From positions 1-36,191 of the forward strand of contig NZ_JAMXOE010000037.1 of the NCBI RefSeq assembly GCF_024055575.1: 36,191 bases of DNA, given 5' to 3'. This document shows, one piece after another, positions 1 to 8,603 of this stretch. Made by a program: the position numbers and the translations under genes. The first letter of the stretch is position 1, and each line of letters begins with the position of its first letter. Below the pieces are notes generated by a model. That model saw only the letters and a program-made list of their open reading frames with translations. It was not told where the DNA came from and did no database searches. Origin of the DNA: Mucilaginibacter flavidus. GTDB lineage: Bacteria; Bacteroidota; Bacteroidia; Sphingobacteriales; Sphingobacteriaceae.

Positions 1-351
1 CCCTTCAAGATTAAAGTCAGTCTCCTGAATATCTTTTCGCTCTAAAAGAACATGTTCTATCAGGATTCTTTTTTGGGAAACAAGCCCATGTAAATCCAGG
101 TTGAGAGAAGCCACGTCATTATAAAGTTCATCTTCTGTTTCTTCAAAAGACATTAAGACTCCCGGCTCTTTGAATTTGACCGCACCATTAATTAAAAAAT
201 CAATCCCAAAAAGGGTTTTTCCGGAGCCGGCACTTCCACTAACTAAGGTAGTTCTACTTTTCGGAAGGCCGCCTTCCGTAATTTCATCAAAGCCTTTGAT
301 ACCGGTGAGGCACTTTTGTAGTTGCTTAGGATGATCAGTGCTTTTTTTCAT
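1..351 (-). CDS. KaiC-like RecA-fold ATPase, N-terminal part (runs off window)
   Basis: The reading frame starts with ATG at 351 on the minus strand and stays open for 117 codons to the window edge, so only the N-terminus is seen. It shows the KaiC pattern: a G-I-x-G-F-D-E entry segment (residues 17-23), G-G-L-P, then a Walker A GSAGSGKT at 39-46, and FEETEDEL shortly afterwards. KaiC-family proteins in non-cyanobacteria are RecA-like ATPases, often near histidine kinases, with a role in stress or signalling rather than a proven clock. Family members are usually around 500 residues with two domains; whether both are present cannot be seen. A near-consensus TTTG box lies upstream (about 370-378, minus strand). 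The family call is firm; the function is inferred. Confidence 0.88.
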   Translation of the reverse strand, partial: MKKSTDHPKQLQKCLTGIKGFDEITEGGLPKSRTTLVSGSAGSGKTLFGIDFLINGAVKFKEPGVLMSFEETEDELYNDVASLNLDLHGLVSQKRILIEHVLLERKDIQETDFNLEG

Positions 352-601
352 GTTATACTTTGTTTACAAATGTCTTTTTTATTGCATTGAGGTTAAGAAG
401 AACGCAGGTGAAATTCGTTTGGCCTACTTGTTCATCGCTGAATTGGAAAGATCATTAATACTTATCATATAGTAACCTGCATTAACGCTAACGTCTTGGC
501 ATTCTTTTTGTTCAAACTATTATTACAGTCCCATATTTCTACTGGAGTTTCATCAAAGATATTTCGCTTATATCAGATATAATCTTAAATTTAAAATTCA
601 A

Positions 602-1288
602 CTATTTCTGCTCTTTAAGTGCTTCTAACAGCACTTTTGCAGCCTCTTCTGACGAAGCTGGATTTTGTCCGGTAATTAGAATGCCATCCTTTTGTACATA
701 GCTCGCCCAGTCTGGCCCTTTACTGTAAATGCCACCGAGTTTGGTCAATTCGTCTTGCAGAAGGAACGGCACAACATCTATTAACTTAACTGCGGCTTCT
801 TCCGAATTAGAGAAACCCGTTATATTTTTATCCTGTACAAATGGTTCGCCCTCCGGGGCTTTTACGTTTATTAAGGCACCGGGAGCATGGCATACAAACG
901 CAAGGGGTTTGCTGTGTTTGTAAAAATCTTCTATCAGGGCGATAGATGTCTTGTCATTGGCCAGGTCCCATAGCGGCCCGTGCCCTCCCGGATAAAAAAC
1001 ACCATCAAAGTGGGTTTCTTTAACGGTGCTTAGTTTTAGCGTGTGGGCCAGTTTATCCTGCAACTCCTTATCATTATTAAACCGTTTCGTTGCCGCTGTT
1101 TGCGCGTCCGGTGATTCGCTTTTGGGGTCAATAGGCGGTTGCCCTCCTTTTGGCGAGGCAATAGTTATTTCTACACCTGCATCTGCAAATACGTAATAGG
1201 GTGCTGCAAACTCTTCGATCCAAAATCCTGTCTTTTGACCAGTATTTCCCAATTCTCCATGGGATGTTAATACCATTAATACTTTCAT
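602..1288 (-). CDS. DJ-1/PfpI family protein (Hsp31-like), left copy
   Basis: This 228-aa protein belongs to the DJ-1/PfpI type-1 glutamine amidotransferase-like superfamily. The nucleophile elbow FVCHAPGAL gives Cys133 followed by His134; the conserved acid is in GFWIEEFAAP (Glu25/26), and YPGGHGPLWDL (99-109) is the usual family loop. Hsp31-type members act as glutathione-independent glyoxalases, deglycases or holding chaperones in the cytoplasm under carbonyl or oxidative stress; which activity applies here is not visible. It lies 19 nt downstream of the restored stop of the broken oxidoreductase (1308-2301) and was presumably co-transcribed with it. A paralogue of identical length lies on the opposite strand at 34996-35682. 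Confidence 0.9.
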   Translation of the reverse strand: MKVLMVLTSHGELGNTGQKTGFWIEEFAAPYYVFADAGVEITIASPKGGQPPIDPKSESPDAQTAATKRFNNDKELQDKLAHTLKLSTVKETHFDGVFYPGGHGPLWDLANDKTSIALIEDFYKHSKPLAFVCHAPGALINVKAPEGEPFVQDKNITGFSNSEEAAVKLIDVVPFLLQDELTKLGGIYSKGPDWASYVQKDGILITGQNPASSEEAAKVLLEALKEQK

Positions 1289-1307
1289 AATTCTGCTTAA
1301 ATTAAAC

Positions 1308-2301
1308 CTAAACTTTGACGATCATTTTCCCTTCATTGCTCCCTTCGAACAGACCCAGAAATGCTTGCGGGATTTGTTCAAATCCATTGATAATCGTTTC
1401 ATGGTAGGTGCCTTGATTCTTTTAACCAGCTAAATAGTTGCTTTTTGGCTTCCGGGAATTTTTCCGAAAAATCAGAAACGATAAACCCTTGTATCAAAGC
1501 GCTTTTTGAAACTAAAATAGGTTGAATATATGGCCCTAAAACCTGCGAAGTTGCATTATAAAGGGAGATTGCCCCACAAAGCGGTATCCGGGCATGTTTA
1601 TTTATATTATTTAAAACAGCATCCGATATTTTGCCGCCAACATTGTCAAAATATATATCCACGCCATTGGGGCATGCTGTTTTGATCGCACGAATTAAAT
1701 CCACCGTGGTTTTATAATTAATAGCCTCATCAAAATGGAATTTTGATTTGAGCAGATCAATTTTTTGATCCGATCCTGTGATGCCCACTACCCTGCACCC
1801 CATAATTTTACCTATTTGTCCGGCTACGCTTCCAACGGCGCCGGCTGCACCCGAGACTACAAGGGTTTCACCAGCCTTGGGAACTCCTATTTCAGTCAGC
1901 CCTAAATAGGCTGATAATCCGGTCATTCCTAAAATACCCAAGTACGCGCTTAAGTAGATTTCATCCGTATTGATCAATTGTAAACCTTTACCTGTTGATA
2001 CCTGATATTCTTTCCACTCCAGGTTACCCGAAACAAAATCACCTATTTTAAAGCCGGAATGATTTGAATCGATAACTTTTGATATAATGCCTGATTGCAT
2101 TGGTTTATCTAATTCAAATGGAGGAACATATGATTCGGAATCATTCATTCTGCCACGCAGATACGGATCTACGGAAACAAACAGCGTTTTTAGTAATATC
2201 TCTCCGTCATCGGGGGACGGAATCTCCTCAATGCTCAGCTTGAAATCACCCAACGCAGGTTTTCCAACCGGCCTTCTATAAAACAAAAAAACTTTATTCA
2301 T
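1308..2301 (-). pseudogene. NADPH-dependent oxidoreductase (CurA/leukotriene-B4-dehydrogenase type), frameshifted
   Basis: The first roughly 295 codons encode a zinc-free medium-chain reductase with the nucleotide-binding motif GAAGAVGS and GMTGLSAYLGL. The frame ends early at 1399 after WLKESRHLP. Comparison with the intact paralogue at 33988-34983 shows that the rest of the gene is present in another frame: after a four-base TCAA where the copy has six bases (about 1413-1416), the sequence reads GTYHETIINGFEQIPQAF and ends NEGKMIVKV with TAG at 1308-1310. The total span is 994 nt versus 996 nt in the intact copy, so a single 2-nt loss explains the break. The C-terminus completes the substrate domain and dimer surface in this family, so the truncated product is probably inactive. 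A sequencing error cannot be excluded. The start ATG overlaps the stop of the upstream small gene. Confidence 0.85.
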
Positions 2302-2447
2302 ACCTCTTCACTAAGCAGCATATCATAAAAATAACTATCAGTTGTTCCTGAATGTTTTTTCACGACGGCATCATTAATACATTTTCCTATAGCCATTAAT
2401 AGATGAGTATTTAGCCTGTCTCCATTACACTGTACCCATTCATCGCC
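2298..2447 (-). pseudogene. 5'-truncated copy of the small protein encoded at 33685-33930
   Basis: Reading from 2447, the frame gives GDEWVQCNGDRLNTHLLMAIG and continues to a TGA that overlaps the oxidoreductase start (ATGA). This matches the C-terminal half of the 81-aa protein at 33685-33930 (GNEWMQ...FLIAIGKCIDD). Upstream of Gly-Asp-Glu-Trp the similarity stops abruptly. The frame remains open a little further to ATG at 2480, but those residues (MMRLGGRLCDP) come from the attachment region, not from the gene. The gene was therefore cut at about 2448, at the edge of the integrase region. The function of the family is unknown to me. Confidence 0.7.
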
Positions 2448-2478
2448 GGGATCACAAAGTCGCCCCCCAAGGCGCATC

Positions 2479-2536
2479 AAAACCCTCTAAACTGCTTGTT
2501 TAGAGGGTTTTTTCATTTATTATCCCCTCAACAACC
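2479..2536 (+). repeat. Attachment-like direct repeat, copy A (terminator-like hairpin)
   Basis: A 14-bp perfect stem (2479-2492 pairs with 2498-2511) with a 5-nt loop is followed by a T-run, and the sequence continues into CATTTATT and CTCAACAACC. Nearly the same sequence recurs at 4059-4115 in the same orientation. It sits just inside the point where the small gene at 2298-2447 is cut and upstream of the first integrase. The pattern (tRNA-type end, terminator, integrase) is that of an att site; the crossover core is inferred. Confidence 0.65.
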
Positions 2537-2556
2537 CTTACTAACCCCAGGTTTCT

Positions 2557-2602
2557 GAACACCTAACTGAACACCTCTGAATAGTTTTTAACTTAGGTGT
2601 TC
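2557..2602. promoter_or_regulatory. Candidate arm-type binding sites of integrase 1 (GAACACCT repeats)
   Basis: GAACACCT occurs at 2557-2564 and 2569-2576 (12-bp spacing) and in inverted orientation as AGGTGTTC at 2595-2602, preceded by TTTTTAACTT. Closely clustered direct and inverted copies next to an att-like repeat and upstream of a tyrosine integrase are typical of arm-type integrase or excisionase sites. The equivalent region of the second integrase carries GTTACCT copies instead. Confidence 0.5.
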
Positions 2603-2724
2603 GAAAATGGCTTAACAAATTGCTGATCAGATATTTGCAGCATATTTATTAGGCTTGATCGATACATAGGAGATCTTAATTAAATCAGAGCGAATGAAGT
2701 ATTTAAACTTAATTTTTAATCATT

Positions 2725-3951
2725 ATGAAAACTTCACAATCGTTCAGCGTTTATTTTACAATTAAATCTGACAAAGCCAAAGATGGTAAAGCGCCGCTTT
2801 ATGCCGCCGTGACCGTAAACAAGGAAAAAGCATTTATTGCACTCAAACAACTAATCAGCATAACTATATGGGATTTCGGTAAAGGTGCCGCGAAAGGAAC
2901 ACGCGACGAGTCTCGTGCAGTAAACGCTTATCTTGATGAGGTACGACTTTCCCTTGGTAACGGTTATAAGGAACTATTGCTAAAAGGTAAGTTAATTACG
3001 CCAAAAACCATCAAAAATCTATTTTTAGGGGAAACAGATGACACCTACACGCTGAACAGGATGATGGCTTATCATAACGAAACTTCAGGTAAAAGTCTTA
3101 ATCCGGCAACAATGAGGCATTACCTTGTTACACAACGCTACCTGTCAGGTTATGTGGCTGCCAATTATCGTGCAGATGACCTTCTGCTTAAAGACCTTGA
3201 CCATGGGTTTATCCAGGGTTTTGATGCCTTTCTAAGAAACCATCGGCCAAAAGATCATCATAAACCTTTAAATGATAATGGAATCAAGGTACACCTTAAA
3301 AGATTGAAGAAGATGGTACATCTCGCTCAGGATATGCAGTGGGTCGACCGCGATCCTTTTGTGACGTTCAGAATCAGGATGAAAAAAGTTGCAAGGGATT
3401 ATCTTACAGAGGCTGAGCTGCGCACCCTAGAGAACAAGTCCTTCGATCTGGAAAGGTTATCACTCATTAAGGACCTTTTTATTTTCAGCTGCTATACTGG
3501 CTTGGCCTACGGTGATTTGATGATCCTAAAACCCACCCAGGTTGTTACGGCAGAAGACGGCGAACTATGGATCCGGACGTCGCGCGAAAAAACATTGGAG
3601 CCGGTCAACCTTCCCCTCCTGCCAAAAGCCGTCGATCTGGTTAACAAATATAAAAGGAACGAAAGATCATTATACAATGGAACTGTGTTCCCAGTTTTGT
3701 CAAATCAGAAGGTGAATAGTTATCTCAAGGAAATAGCGGATTTCTGCAGTATCCACAAAAATCTGACTTTTCACATGGCCAGGCACACTTTCGCCACCAC
3801 GGTCACCCTATCGAACGGAGTGCCAATTGAAACAGTCAGCAAGATGCTGGGACATAGTAAGATAGCTACTACCCAAATATATGCACGCGTAGTAGAAAGA
3901 AAGCTTAAGGACGATATGCAGGCACTTAAACAAAAGTTATCATTGACATGA
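2725..3951 (+). CDS. Tyrosine-type site-specific integrase 1 (Bacteroidota mobile element)
   Basis: A 408-aa integrase with an N-terminal arm-binding domain, a SAM-like core-binding domain (about 105-205) and a C-terminal catalytic domain. In the catalytic domain the first Arg position reads CYTGLAYGDL, with Ala where most families have Arg; Bacteroidota integrases such as IntDOT are known to replace this Arg. The Lys is in RTSREKT, the HxxR box is HMARHTFATT, the next His is in LGHSKIATTQ and the Tyr nucleophile is in TQIYARV. It should catalyse integration and excision at the neighbouring repeat at 2479-2536 and/or 4059-4115. It is a close paralogue of the next integrase (MxTSQSF start, same domain lengths). 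No Shine-Dalgarno is visible; ATG at 2725 is supported by alignment with the paralogue's start. Confidence 0.93.
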   Translation: MKTSQSFSVYFTIKSDKAKDGKAPLYAAVTVNKEKAFIALKQLISITIWDFGKGAAKGTRDESRAVNAYLDEVRLSLGNGYKELLLKGKLITPKTIKNLFLGETDDTYTLNRMMAYHNETSGKSLNPATMRHYLVTQRYLSGYVAANYRADDLLLKDLDHGFIQGFDAFLRNHRPKDHHKPLNDNGIKVHLKRLKKMVHLAQDMQWVDRDPFVTFRIRMKKVARDYLTEAELRTLENKSFDLERLSLIKDLFIFSCYTGLAYGDLMILKPTQVVTAEDGELWIRTSREKTLEPVNLPLLPKAVDLVNKYKRNERSLYNGTVFPVLSNQKVNSYLKEIADFCSIHKNLTFHMARHTFATTVTLSNGVPIETVSKMLGHSKIATTQIYARVVERKLKDDMQALKQKLSLT

Positions 3952-4000
3952 TATTGATTGTTCAGTATATCCATTAGCGGCTACGATATTTCCATGTACT

Positions 4001-4034
4001 GTAGTTCGCACTGGTTCGAGCCCAGGTGGGCGCA
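4001..4034 (+). other. tRNA 3'-end-like fragment at the second attachment region
   Basis: The stretch CTGG-TTCGAGC-CCAG (4011-4025) has the form of a tRNA T-arm (TTCGANY loop, 4-bp stem), followed by TGGGCGCA. No D-arm, anticodon arm or 5' acceptor strand lies upstream, where the integrase gene ends. It is best read as the 3' remnant of a tRNA gene left by site-specific integration. The first attachment region ends in a similar GGCGCA just before its hairpin, but without a convincing T-arm. Confidence 0.4.
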
Positions 4035-4058
4035 CAAACCTCTCTTTGCAGAGAGTTA

Positions 4059-4115
4059 AAAACCCTCTAAATCGCTGATTTAGAGGGTTTTTTCATTTAT
4101 TCTCCCTCAACAACC
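4059..4115 (+). repeat. Attachment-like direct repeat, copy B (terminator-like hairpin)
   Basis: Stem 4059-4072 pairs with 4078-4091, followed by a T-run, CATTTATT and CTCAACAACC, matching copy A at 2479-2536 with only the loop and a few bases changed. The two copies are 1,580 bp apart and enclose integrase 1, so the unit between them looks like a minimal or decayed element integrated next to a second one. A smaller hairpin (CTCT...AGAG, 4040-4055) precedes it. Confidence 0.65.
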
Positions 4116-4136
4116 GTCAAGAAAGCCAAAGTTCTC

Positions 4137-4280
4137 GTTACCTATCCGACTACCTGTTTTTAATTTTTAACTTAGGTAACACAAACCTATTCAATGAATT
4201 GATATACAGTTAATTACAGCGATAAAAGTTTGTTTTAAATCAGTCTTTTTAGACGATTCTGTGTTACCTTTTTGTTACCT
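4137..4280. promoter_or_regulatory. Candidate arm-type binding sites of integrase 2 (GTTACCT repeats)
   Basis: GTTACCT occurs at 4137-4143, 4263-4269 and 4274-4280, and its inverse AGGTAAC at 4174-4180. The inverse copy is again preceded by TTTTTAACTT, exactly as before integrase 1, but the distal half of the motif differs from the GAACACCT set there. This suggests matched but diverged binding specificities. Confidence 0.5.
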
Positions 4281-4327
4281 AAAAACAGGGTGTTTATTGA
4301 GCATTTTAAACTTAAAAATTAAATTTT

Positions 4328-5551
4328 ATGCAAACATCGCAGTCATTCGGTATCCATTTTACCACACGCCCGGACAAAGCCAGGGACGGAAAAGAACCAA
4401 TTTACGCTTGCGTAACCGTAAATAAGCAAAGGGCTTACATTGCGCTCAAACATAATGTTGATCCTAAAAATTGGGATAGCGGTAAGGGGACTGCTAAAGG
4501 CAATAAGGATGAAGTTAAATCCATCAATAATTATTTGGGAGAGGTGCGTAATACGATTAGCAATAACTACAAGCAGCTACAACTTAAAGGTAAAATGCTT
4601 TCAGCCAAAGCCGTAAAGGATCTTTATTTGGGAGCAGAAGAGGAAGTTTATACCCTCAGCCGCCTTTTTGTCTACCATAACGAAACTTCCACTACGGATT
4701 TGAAGTGGAGTACCCTTAAACATTATTATGTCACACAGCGCTATTTGGTGAAGTTTCTGGACGAACAGCACCAATCGTCCGATATTTACCTGCATCAGCT
4801 CGATTTTAAATTTGTGAAAGATTTTGAAGTTTATTTACGTAACCATAAACCAAAGGATCACCAAAAGCAGATCAATAATAACGGAGTGATGAAGCACATC
4901 ATCCGGCTTAAAAAAATGGTCAACCTGGCGATGAATCTACAATGGATCGACAATGACCCTTTTGCAGCATATAAGTTGAAGATACAGAAAGTAAACCGTG
5001 AACAACTTTCCGAAAAGGAACTGGCAGATATGGAAAAGAAAGCATTTACCATAGAGCGCCTTGATATGGTCAGGGACTTGTTTGTTTTTTGTTGTTATAC
5101 AGGACTATCCTATGTAGATGTTATCAATTTAACGCCTGGTCATATTGTTGCTGGTACGGATGGAGAAAAGTGGATCAGAACCTGTCGTGAAAAGACAATG
5201 ATTCCTGTTAATGTCCCCCTTTTACCACAAGCATTAAAAATATTGGATAAATACAAAACCAATATACGTTCATTGTCAAGTGGTAGAGTATTCCCGGTAA
5301 TGTCCAACCAAAAAGTGAATAGCTACTTAAAAGAAATTTCAGAGGTCTGTAATATTACAAAAAATGTAACCTTTCATTTAGCCAGGCATACTTTCGCCAC
5401 TACAGTCACACTTTCAAACGGTGTGCCCATTGAAACAGTAAGCAAAATGTTAGGGCATACAAAAATCACAACCACTCAGATTTATGCGAAAGTGGTGGAA
5501 AGGAAATTAAAGGAAGATATGAACGCTCTTAAGGCGCGGTTAGGCTCGTGA
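4328..5551 (+). CDS. Tyrosine-type site-specific integrase 2 (paralogue of integrase 1)
   Basis: A 407-aa integrase with the same architecture as its neighbour: arm-binding N-terminus, core-binding helices, and a catalytic domain with CYTGLSYVDV (Ser at the first Arg position, as in IntDOT), RTCREKT (Lys), HLARHTFATT (HxxR), LGHTKITTTQ (His) and TQIYAKV (Tyr nucleophile). The catalytic domain is very close to that of integrase 1, while the middle of the protein is more diverged. Its start, 376 nt after integrase 1, leaves room for the att-like repeat and arm sites between them. It is probably the integrase that brought in the island to its right. Confidence 0.93.
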   Translation: MQTSQSFGIHFTTRPDKARDGKEPIYACVTVNKQRAYIALKHNVDPKNWDSGKGTAKGNKDEVKSINNYLGEVRNTISNNYKQLQLKGKMLSAKAVKDLYLGAEEEVYTLSRLFVYHNETSTTDLKWSTLKHYYVTQRYLVKFLDEQHQSSDIYLHQLDFKFVKDFEVYLRNHKPKDHQKQINNNGVMKHIIRLKKMVNLAMNLQWIDNDPFAAYKLKIQKVNREQLSEKELADMEKKAFTIERLDMVRDLFVFCCYTGLSYVDVINLTPGHIVAGTDGEKWIRTCREKTMIPVNVPLLPQALKILDKYKTNIRSLSSGRVFPVMSNQKVNSYLKEISEVCNITKNVTFHLARHTFATTVTLSNGVPIETVSKMLGHTKITTTQIYAKVVERKLKEDMNALKARLGS

Positions 5552-5643
5552 AATTTATATCTGTATTAAAATGTTGGTTTTTGAATTAATATTACGATAA
5601 TCGGTTATTTTAAAACGTTAATTAAAAAAAAATTACGATTTAA

Positions 5644-5674
5644 TTGTTTTATATTCCACCATGCGTTATATTTG
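5644..5674 (+). promoter_or_regulatory. Bacteroidota-type promoter for the ATPase-protease operon
   Basis: TATATTTG at 5667-5674 is an exact match to the Bacteroidota -7 consensus TAnnTTTG. A TTG at 5644-5646, 20 nt upstream, fits the -33 element. The ATG at 5695 lies 20 nt after the box, giving a very short leader. This placement also argues that the possible TTG start codon at 5644 is part of the promoter and not a translation start. Confidence 0.6.
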
Positions 5675-5694
5675 CACATCCACTTGCAAAATAT

Positions 5695-6789
5695 ATGTAT
5701 ACTGAAATATTAAAAATTATTGAAGGCGGTTTGGCCAAGGATTTTAAAAAGGTTTTTAACTACTCTAAGCTTTTGGCGGAAAAGTTGGCTAAAGATGGTG
5801 ACGAAAAAATGGCTAAAATGGTGCTGAAAGCGATTGAGAATGGACCCGCTACTACGGTTACTATGGATGAGCTAATGACTACTCCTGTAGATCATGAAAG
5901 CCGGTTGAGCATTGTAGATGTGTCGCCGCCATCGAAAGAATTGTCGCCAATTATTTTACCAAAGTTGGTAGAAGGGAAAATTGATGATTTTATTAATATC
6001 GTAAAGCATCAAAGTCAGTTGATTAAATGTGGCATAGAAACTACAAATACGCTGTTGCTTTACGGCAAGCCTGGGTATGGGAAAACCACTGTTGCTAAAT
6101 ATATTTCTGAAAAGACCGGTTTGCCCTTAGTTGTTGCGCGTTTTGACGCTATTGTATCTTCGTTACTTGGCAATACAGCAAAAAACATTCGTAAAATTTT
6201 TGATTTCGCCGACAATAAACCCTGCATCCTATTTTTGGATGAATTTGATGCCATTGCAAAAGCAAGGGATGATCAGTATGAATTGGGTGAATTGAAAAGA
6301 GTGATCAATAGCCTGTTGCAAAACATAGACTCTTTTGCCAGTCATAATATATTAATAGCCGCGACTAACCATCCTGAACTTTTAGACAAAGCCGTTTGGA
6401 GACGTTTTAATACCGTTATCGAAATTGGAGCCCCTCAGGATTTAGAAATTGTCGAATTGATTAAGGTTTTTACGACCGGTTTTAAAGCAGACTTTTTAGA
6501 AGATGAAAGAAGGCTTGATAAATTAGTCAAACTACTGAATGGTAAATCGCCATCTGATATCAAGGGTATTATCAACAATGCGAAAGCGCAGGTCATTATT
6601 AACGGCAGAGAATTTTTAGCATACGAGGATGTGTTGGTGGAACTTTTTGAATTTACAAATCATGGTGAATTGACAATTGAGAAATTAATTGAGTTTTTAA
6701 ATGATAATGGTATACCACAGGCTGCTATAGCTGAAAGGATGAAAATATCGCTTAGACAAGTACGCAATTTTTTAAATAAGAACATATAA
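5695..6789 (+). CDS. AAA+ ATPase partnered with a subtilisin-like protease
   Basis: A 364-aa AAA+ protein. The N-terminal helical region (1-50) resembles a small MIT-like or adaptor segment. The AAA module has Walker A GKPGYGKT (124-131), Walker B ILFLDEFD (178-185), sensor-1 IAATNHPE (221-228) and an Arg-finger pair WRRF (235-238). The C-terminus (328-364) ends in a helix-turn-helix-like segment, IPQAAIAERMKISLRQVRNF. The downstream protease starts 2 nt after its stop. AAA+ ATPase/S8 peptidase pairs recur in defence and mobile regions of many bacteria; the usual suggestion is that the ATPase remodels or presents substrates or gates the protease. That role is inferred here. ATG 5695 is chosen over a TTG at 5644 because of the promoter position. 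Confidence 0.85.
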   Translation: MYTEILKIIEGGLAKDFKKVFNYSKLLAEKLAKDGDEKMAKMVLKAIENGPATTVTMDELMTTPVDHESRLSIVDVSPPSKELSPIILPKLVEGKIDDFINIVKHQSQLIKCGIETTNTLLLYGKPGYGKTTVAKYISEKTGLPLVVARFDAIVSSLLGNTAKNIRKIFDFADNKPCILFLDEFDAIAKARDDQYELGELKRVINSLLQNIDSFASHNILIAATNHPELLDKAVWRRFNTVIEIGAPQDLEIVELIKVFTTGFKADFLEDERRLDKLVKLLNGKSPSDIKGIINNAKAQVIINGREFLAYEDVLVELFEFTNHGELTIEKLIEFLNDNGIPQAAIAERMKISLRQVRNFLNKNI

Positions 6790-6791
6790 AC

Positions 6792-8603
6792 ATGGCTGAT
6801 AAGAACCTTCCAATAAAATTCTTTCAAAAAAGACAGAAAGACGCCTTTGATAATGAAGCTGCCGGAGGTGGTGATATGCCTGCTTGGGCCAGTCAGGCTA
6901 TTGCGGTTTCTAAATCAGTTTATGTAAAGCAAGTTTTATCGGGTATCTCCGAAACATTACGTAGTAAGCGTAATGCTAACAGTTATATCCCGTCTATGGT
7001 CAGGCTCAAAATGAACCAGGATGCTTTAGCCAAAAGCTACCGAAAGGATATAGGAAATCTTTTCAATATTAATGAAGTTAACGTGATTGGCGTGAATGGT
7101 GTAGATGAATTGTTGATTAAAATTGACGATGAAAAAGTCCTGCAATCCATTATAAAAAACCTAAATCGCATTAATATGGCCTTTCCAGCTAACTCTACCG
7201 TTGTTGGGATTTCCGCTATTTCTGATATTGAAGCTTTTGTGCCTGAAGTGAACATAACCGAAGGCGAGAATGCTGAGGTATATAAAATTAAGCTATTCAA
7301 TTATGGTAACATGGAATTGAATGGAATTTTATTAAGAGCCTTCGAAAAATTTTGCCGGGACAATGATCTGCAATTCACTCGTACCTCATACTCGGCAGAA
7401 TTAAATATTTACAGCGTAGCTGGGGTTACCGCCGACGCATTTGATGAGTTGAAAAACTTCGAGGGTATACAAACGATTTCTGAAATGCCGATTTATGATC
7501 TGGACATGGAGCTGGCTTCGGAAGCGCACGAAATTGTAATTAAGTTCCCTAAAAAGGACGTAGAGTACCCCATTGTCGGCGTTTTAGATACAGGGATTGC
7601 GAAAATCCCGCACCTTGCCCCTTGGTTACATAACGATAGCCTAACCTATTATGTTGAGGAAGATACCAACAAGGGACACGGCACATTCGTAGCCGGTGTT
7701 ATGATTTATGGTGATGAATTGGAAGGTATTCCATATACGGGATTTGATGGTTGTAAACTTTTTGAAGCCATTGTAATGCCTGACTTAAAAAAACAAAAAC
7801 TATATGAATATGAATTGATCGAGCAGATCAGGGATTCTATCAGCCGGAATAACCATATAAAAATATGGAATCTGTCACTTGGTACTGACCTTGATGTTGA
7901 CCCTAACGAATTTTCGGATTTTGCTAAAGCATTGGATGAAATCCAGGACGAGCACGATGTCTTGATTTGTAAGTCGGCCGGAAATTGTGATAATTTCCAG
8001 ATCAATGCGCCAAAAAGACGGATATCAAAATCAGCTGATACTGTCCGTGCTTTGGTAGTAGGTTCGCTTACACATGATAAAAATGATACCGATCATGCTG
8101 AAAAATTTAACCCTTCTCCATTTACTCGTATAGGACCCGGTCCAGCGAACCTGATCAAACCTGATTTGGTTCACATGGGCGGGAATGCTGGTACTGATAT
8201 AAGAAATCGTATTGTGAAAAATCCGGTGAGATCATTTGGCATTGACGGTAATATTGCCAAGCAAGTGGGAACCAGCTTTTCAACACCAAGAATTTCTGCG
8301 ATTGCTGCCGGATTAAATTCAATATTGAATGAAAATTTCAATTCGATATTGATCAAAGCATTAATGATCCATTCAGCCAAATACCCGATTGAAATGAAAA
8401 TGGGTATTGCTGATAAAATAAATGCTGTTGGTTTCGGTATGCCTTCCAGCATAAGCGACATCCTTTTCAATGATCCGAATGAGATTACTCTAATCTTACA
8501 GGATACTATTGAAAAAGGTAATTATGTTGATATACTGGAGATTCTGATGAACCAGACCACCCGATTCCGGCGCAAGCTGACCACCAATTCCGGGGCAAAT
8601 TGA
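6792..8603 (+). CDS. Subtilisin-like serine protease (S8 family), C-terminus cut by IS21 element
   Basis: The S8 catalytic triad is complete: Asp266 in GVLDTGI, His296 in KGHGTFVAG and Ser495 in GTSFSTP, with the oxyanion Asn398 in SAGN. There is no signal peptide, so the protein should be cytoplasmic. The first about 240 residues form a large N-terminal region with alpha/beta character that may act as propeptide or target recognition domain. From about residue 585 the frame enters IS21 terminal repeats and ends with MNQTTRFRRKLTTNSGAN, which is IS-derived. Related proteases paired with AAA+ ATPases usually continue well past this point, so the C-terminal domain is lost. The triad is intact, but whether the product still folds is uncertain. 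Confidence 0.85.
   Translation: MADKNLPIKFFQKRQKDAFDNEAAGGGDMPAWASQAIAVSKSVYVKQVLSGISETLRSKRNANSYIPSMVRLKMNQDALAKSYRKDIGNLFNINEVNVIGVNGVDELLIKIDDEKVLQSIIKNLNRINMAFPANSTVVGISAISDIEAFVPEVNITEGENAEVYKIKLFNYGNMELNGILLRAFEKFCRDNDLQFTRTSYSAELNIYSVAGVTADAFDELKNFEGIQTISEMPIYDLDMELASEAHEIVIKFPKKDVEYPIVGVLDTGIAKIPHLAPWLHNDSLTYYVEEDTNKGHGTFVAGVMIYGDELEGIPYTGFDGCKLFEAIVMPDLKKQKLYEYELIEQIRDSISRNNHIKIWNLSLGTDLDVDPNEFSDFAKALDEIQDEHDVLICKSAGNCDNFQINAPKRRISKSADTVRALVVGSLTHDKNDTDHAEKFNPSPFTRIGPGPANLIKPDLVHMGGNAGTDIRNRIVKNPVRSFGIDGNIAKQVGTSFSTPRISAIAAGLNSILNENFNSILIKALMIHSAKYPIEMKMGIADKINAVGFGMPSSISDILFNDPNEITLILQDTIEKGNYVDILEILMNQTTRFRRKLTTNSGAN

Noticed and set aside
4001..4034. Complete tRNA gene
   Set aside because: Only a T-arm-like element and a possible 3' acceptor strand are present; no anticodon or D arm is found upstream.
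5644..5694. N-terminal extension of the AAA+ ATPase from TTG at 5644
   Set aside because: The TTG lies in the -33 element and the extension spans the TAnnTTTG box; ATG at 5695 fits a short leader.
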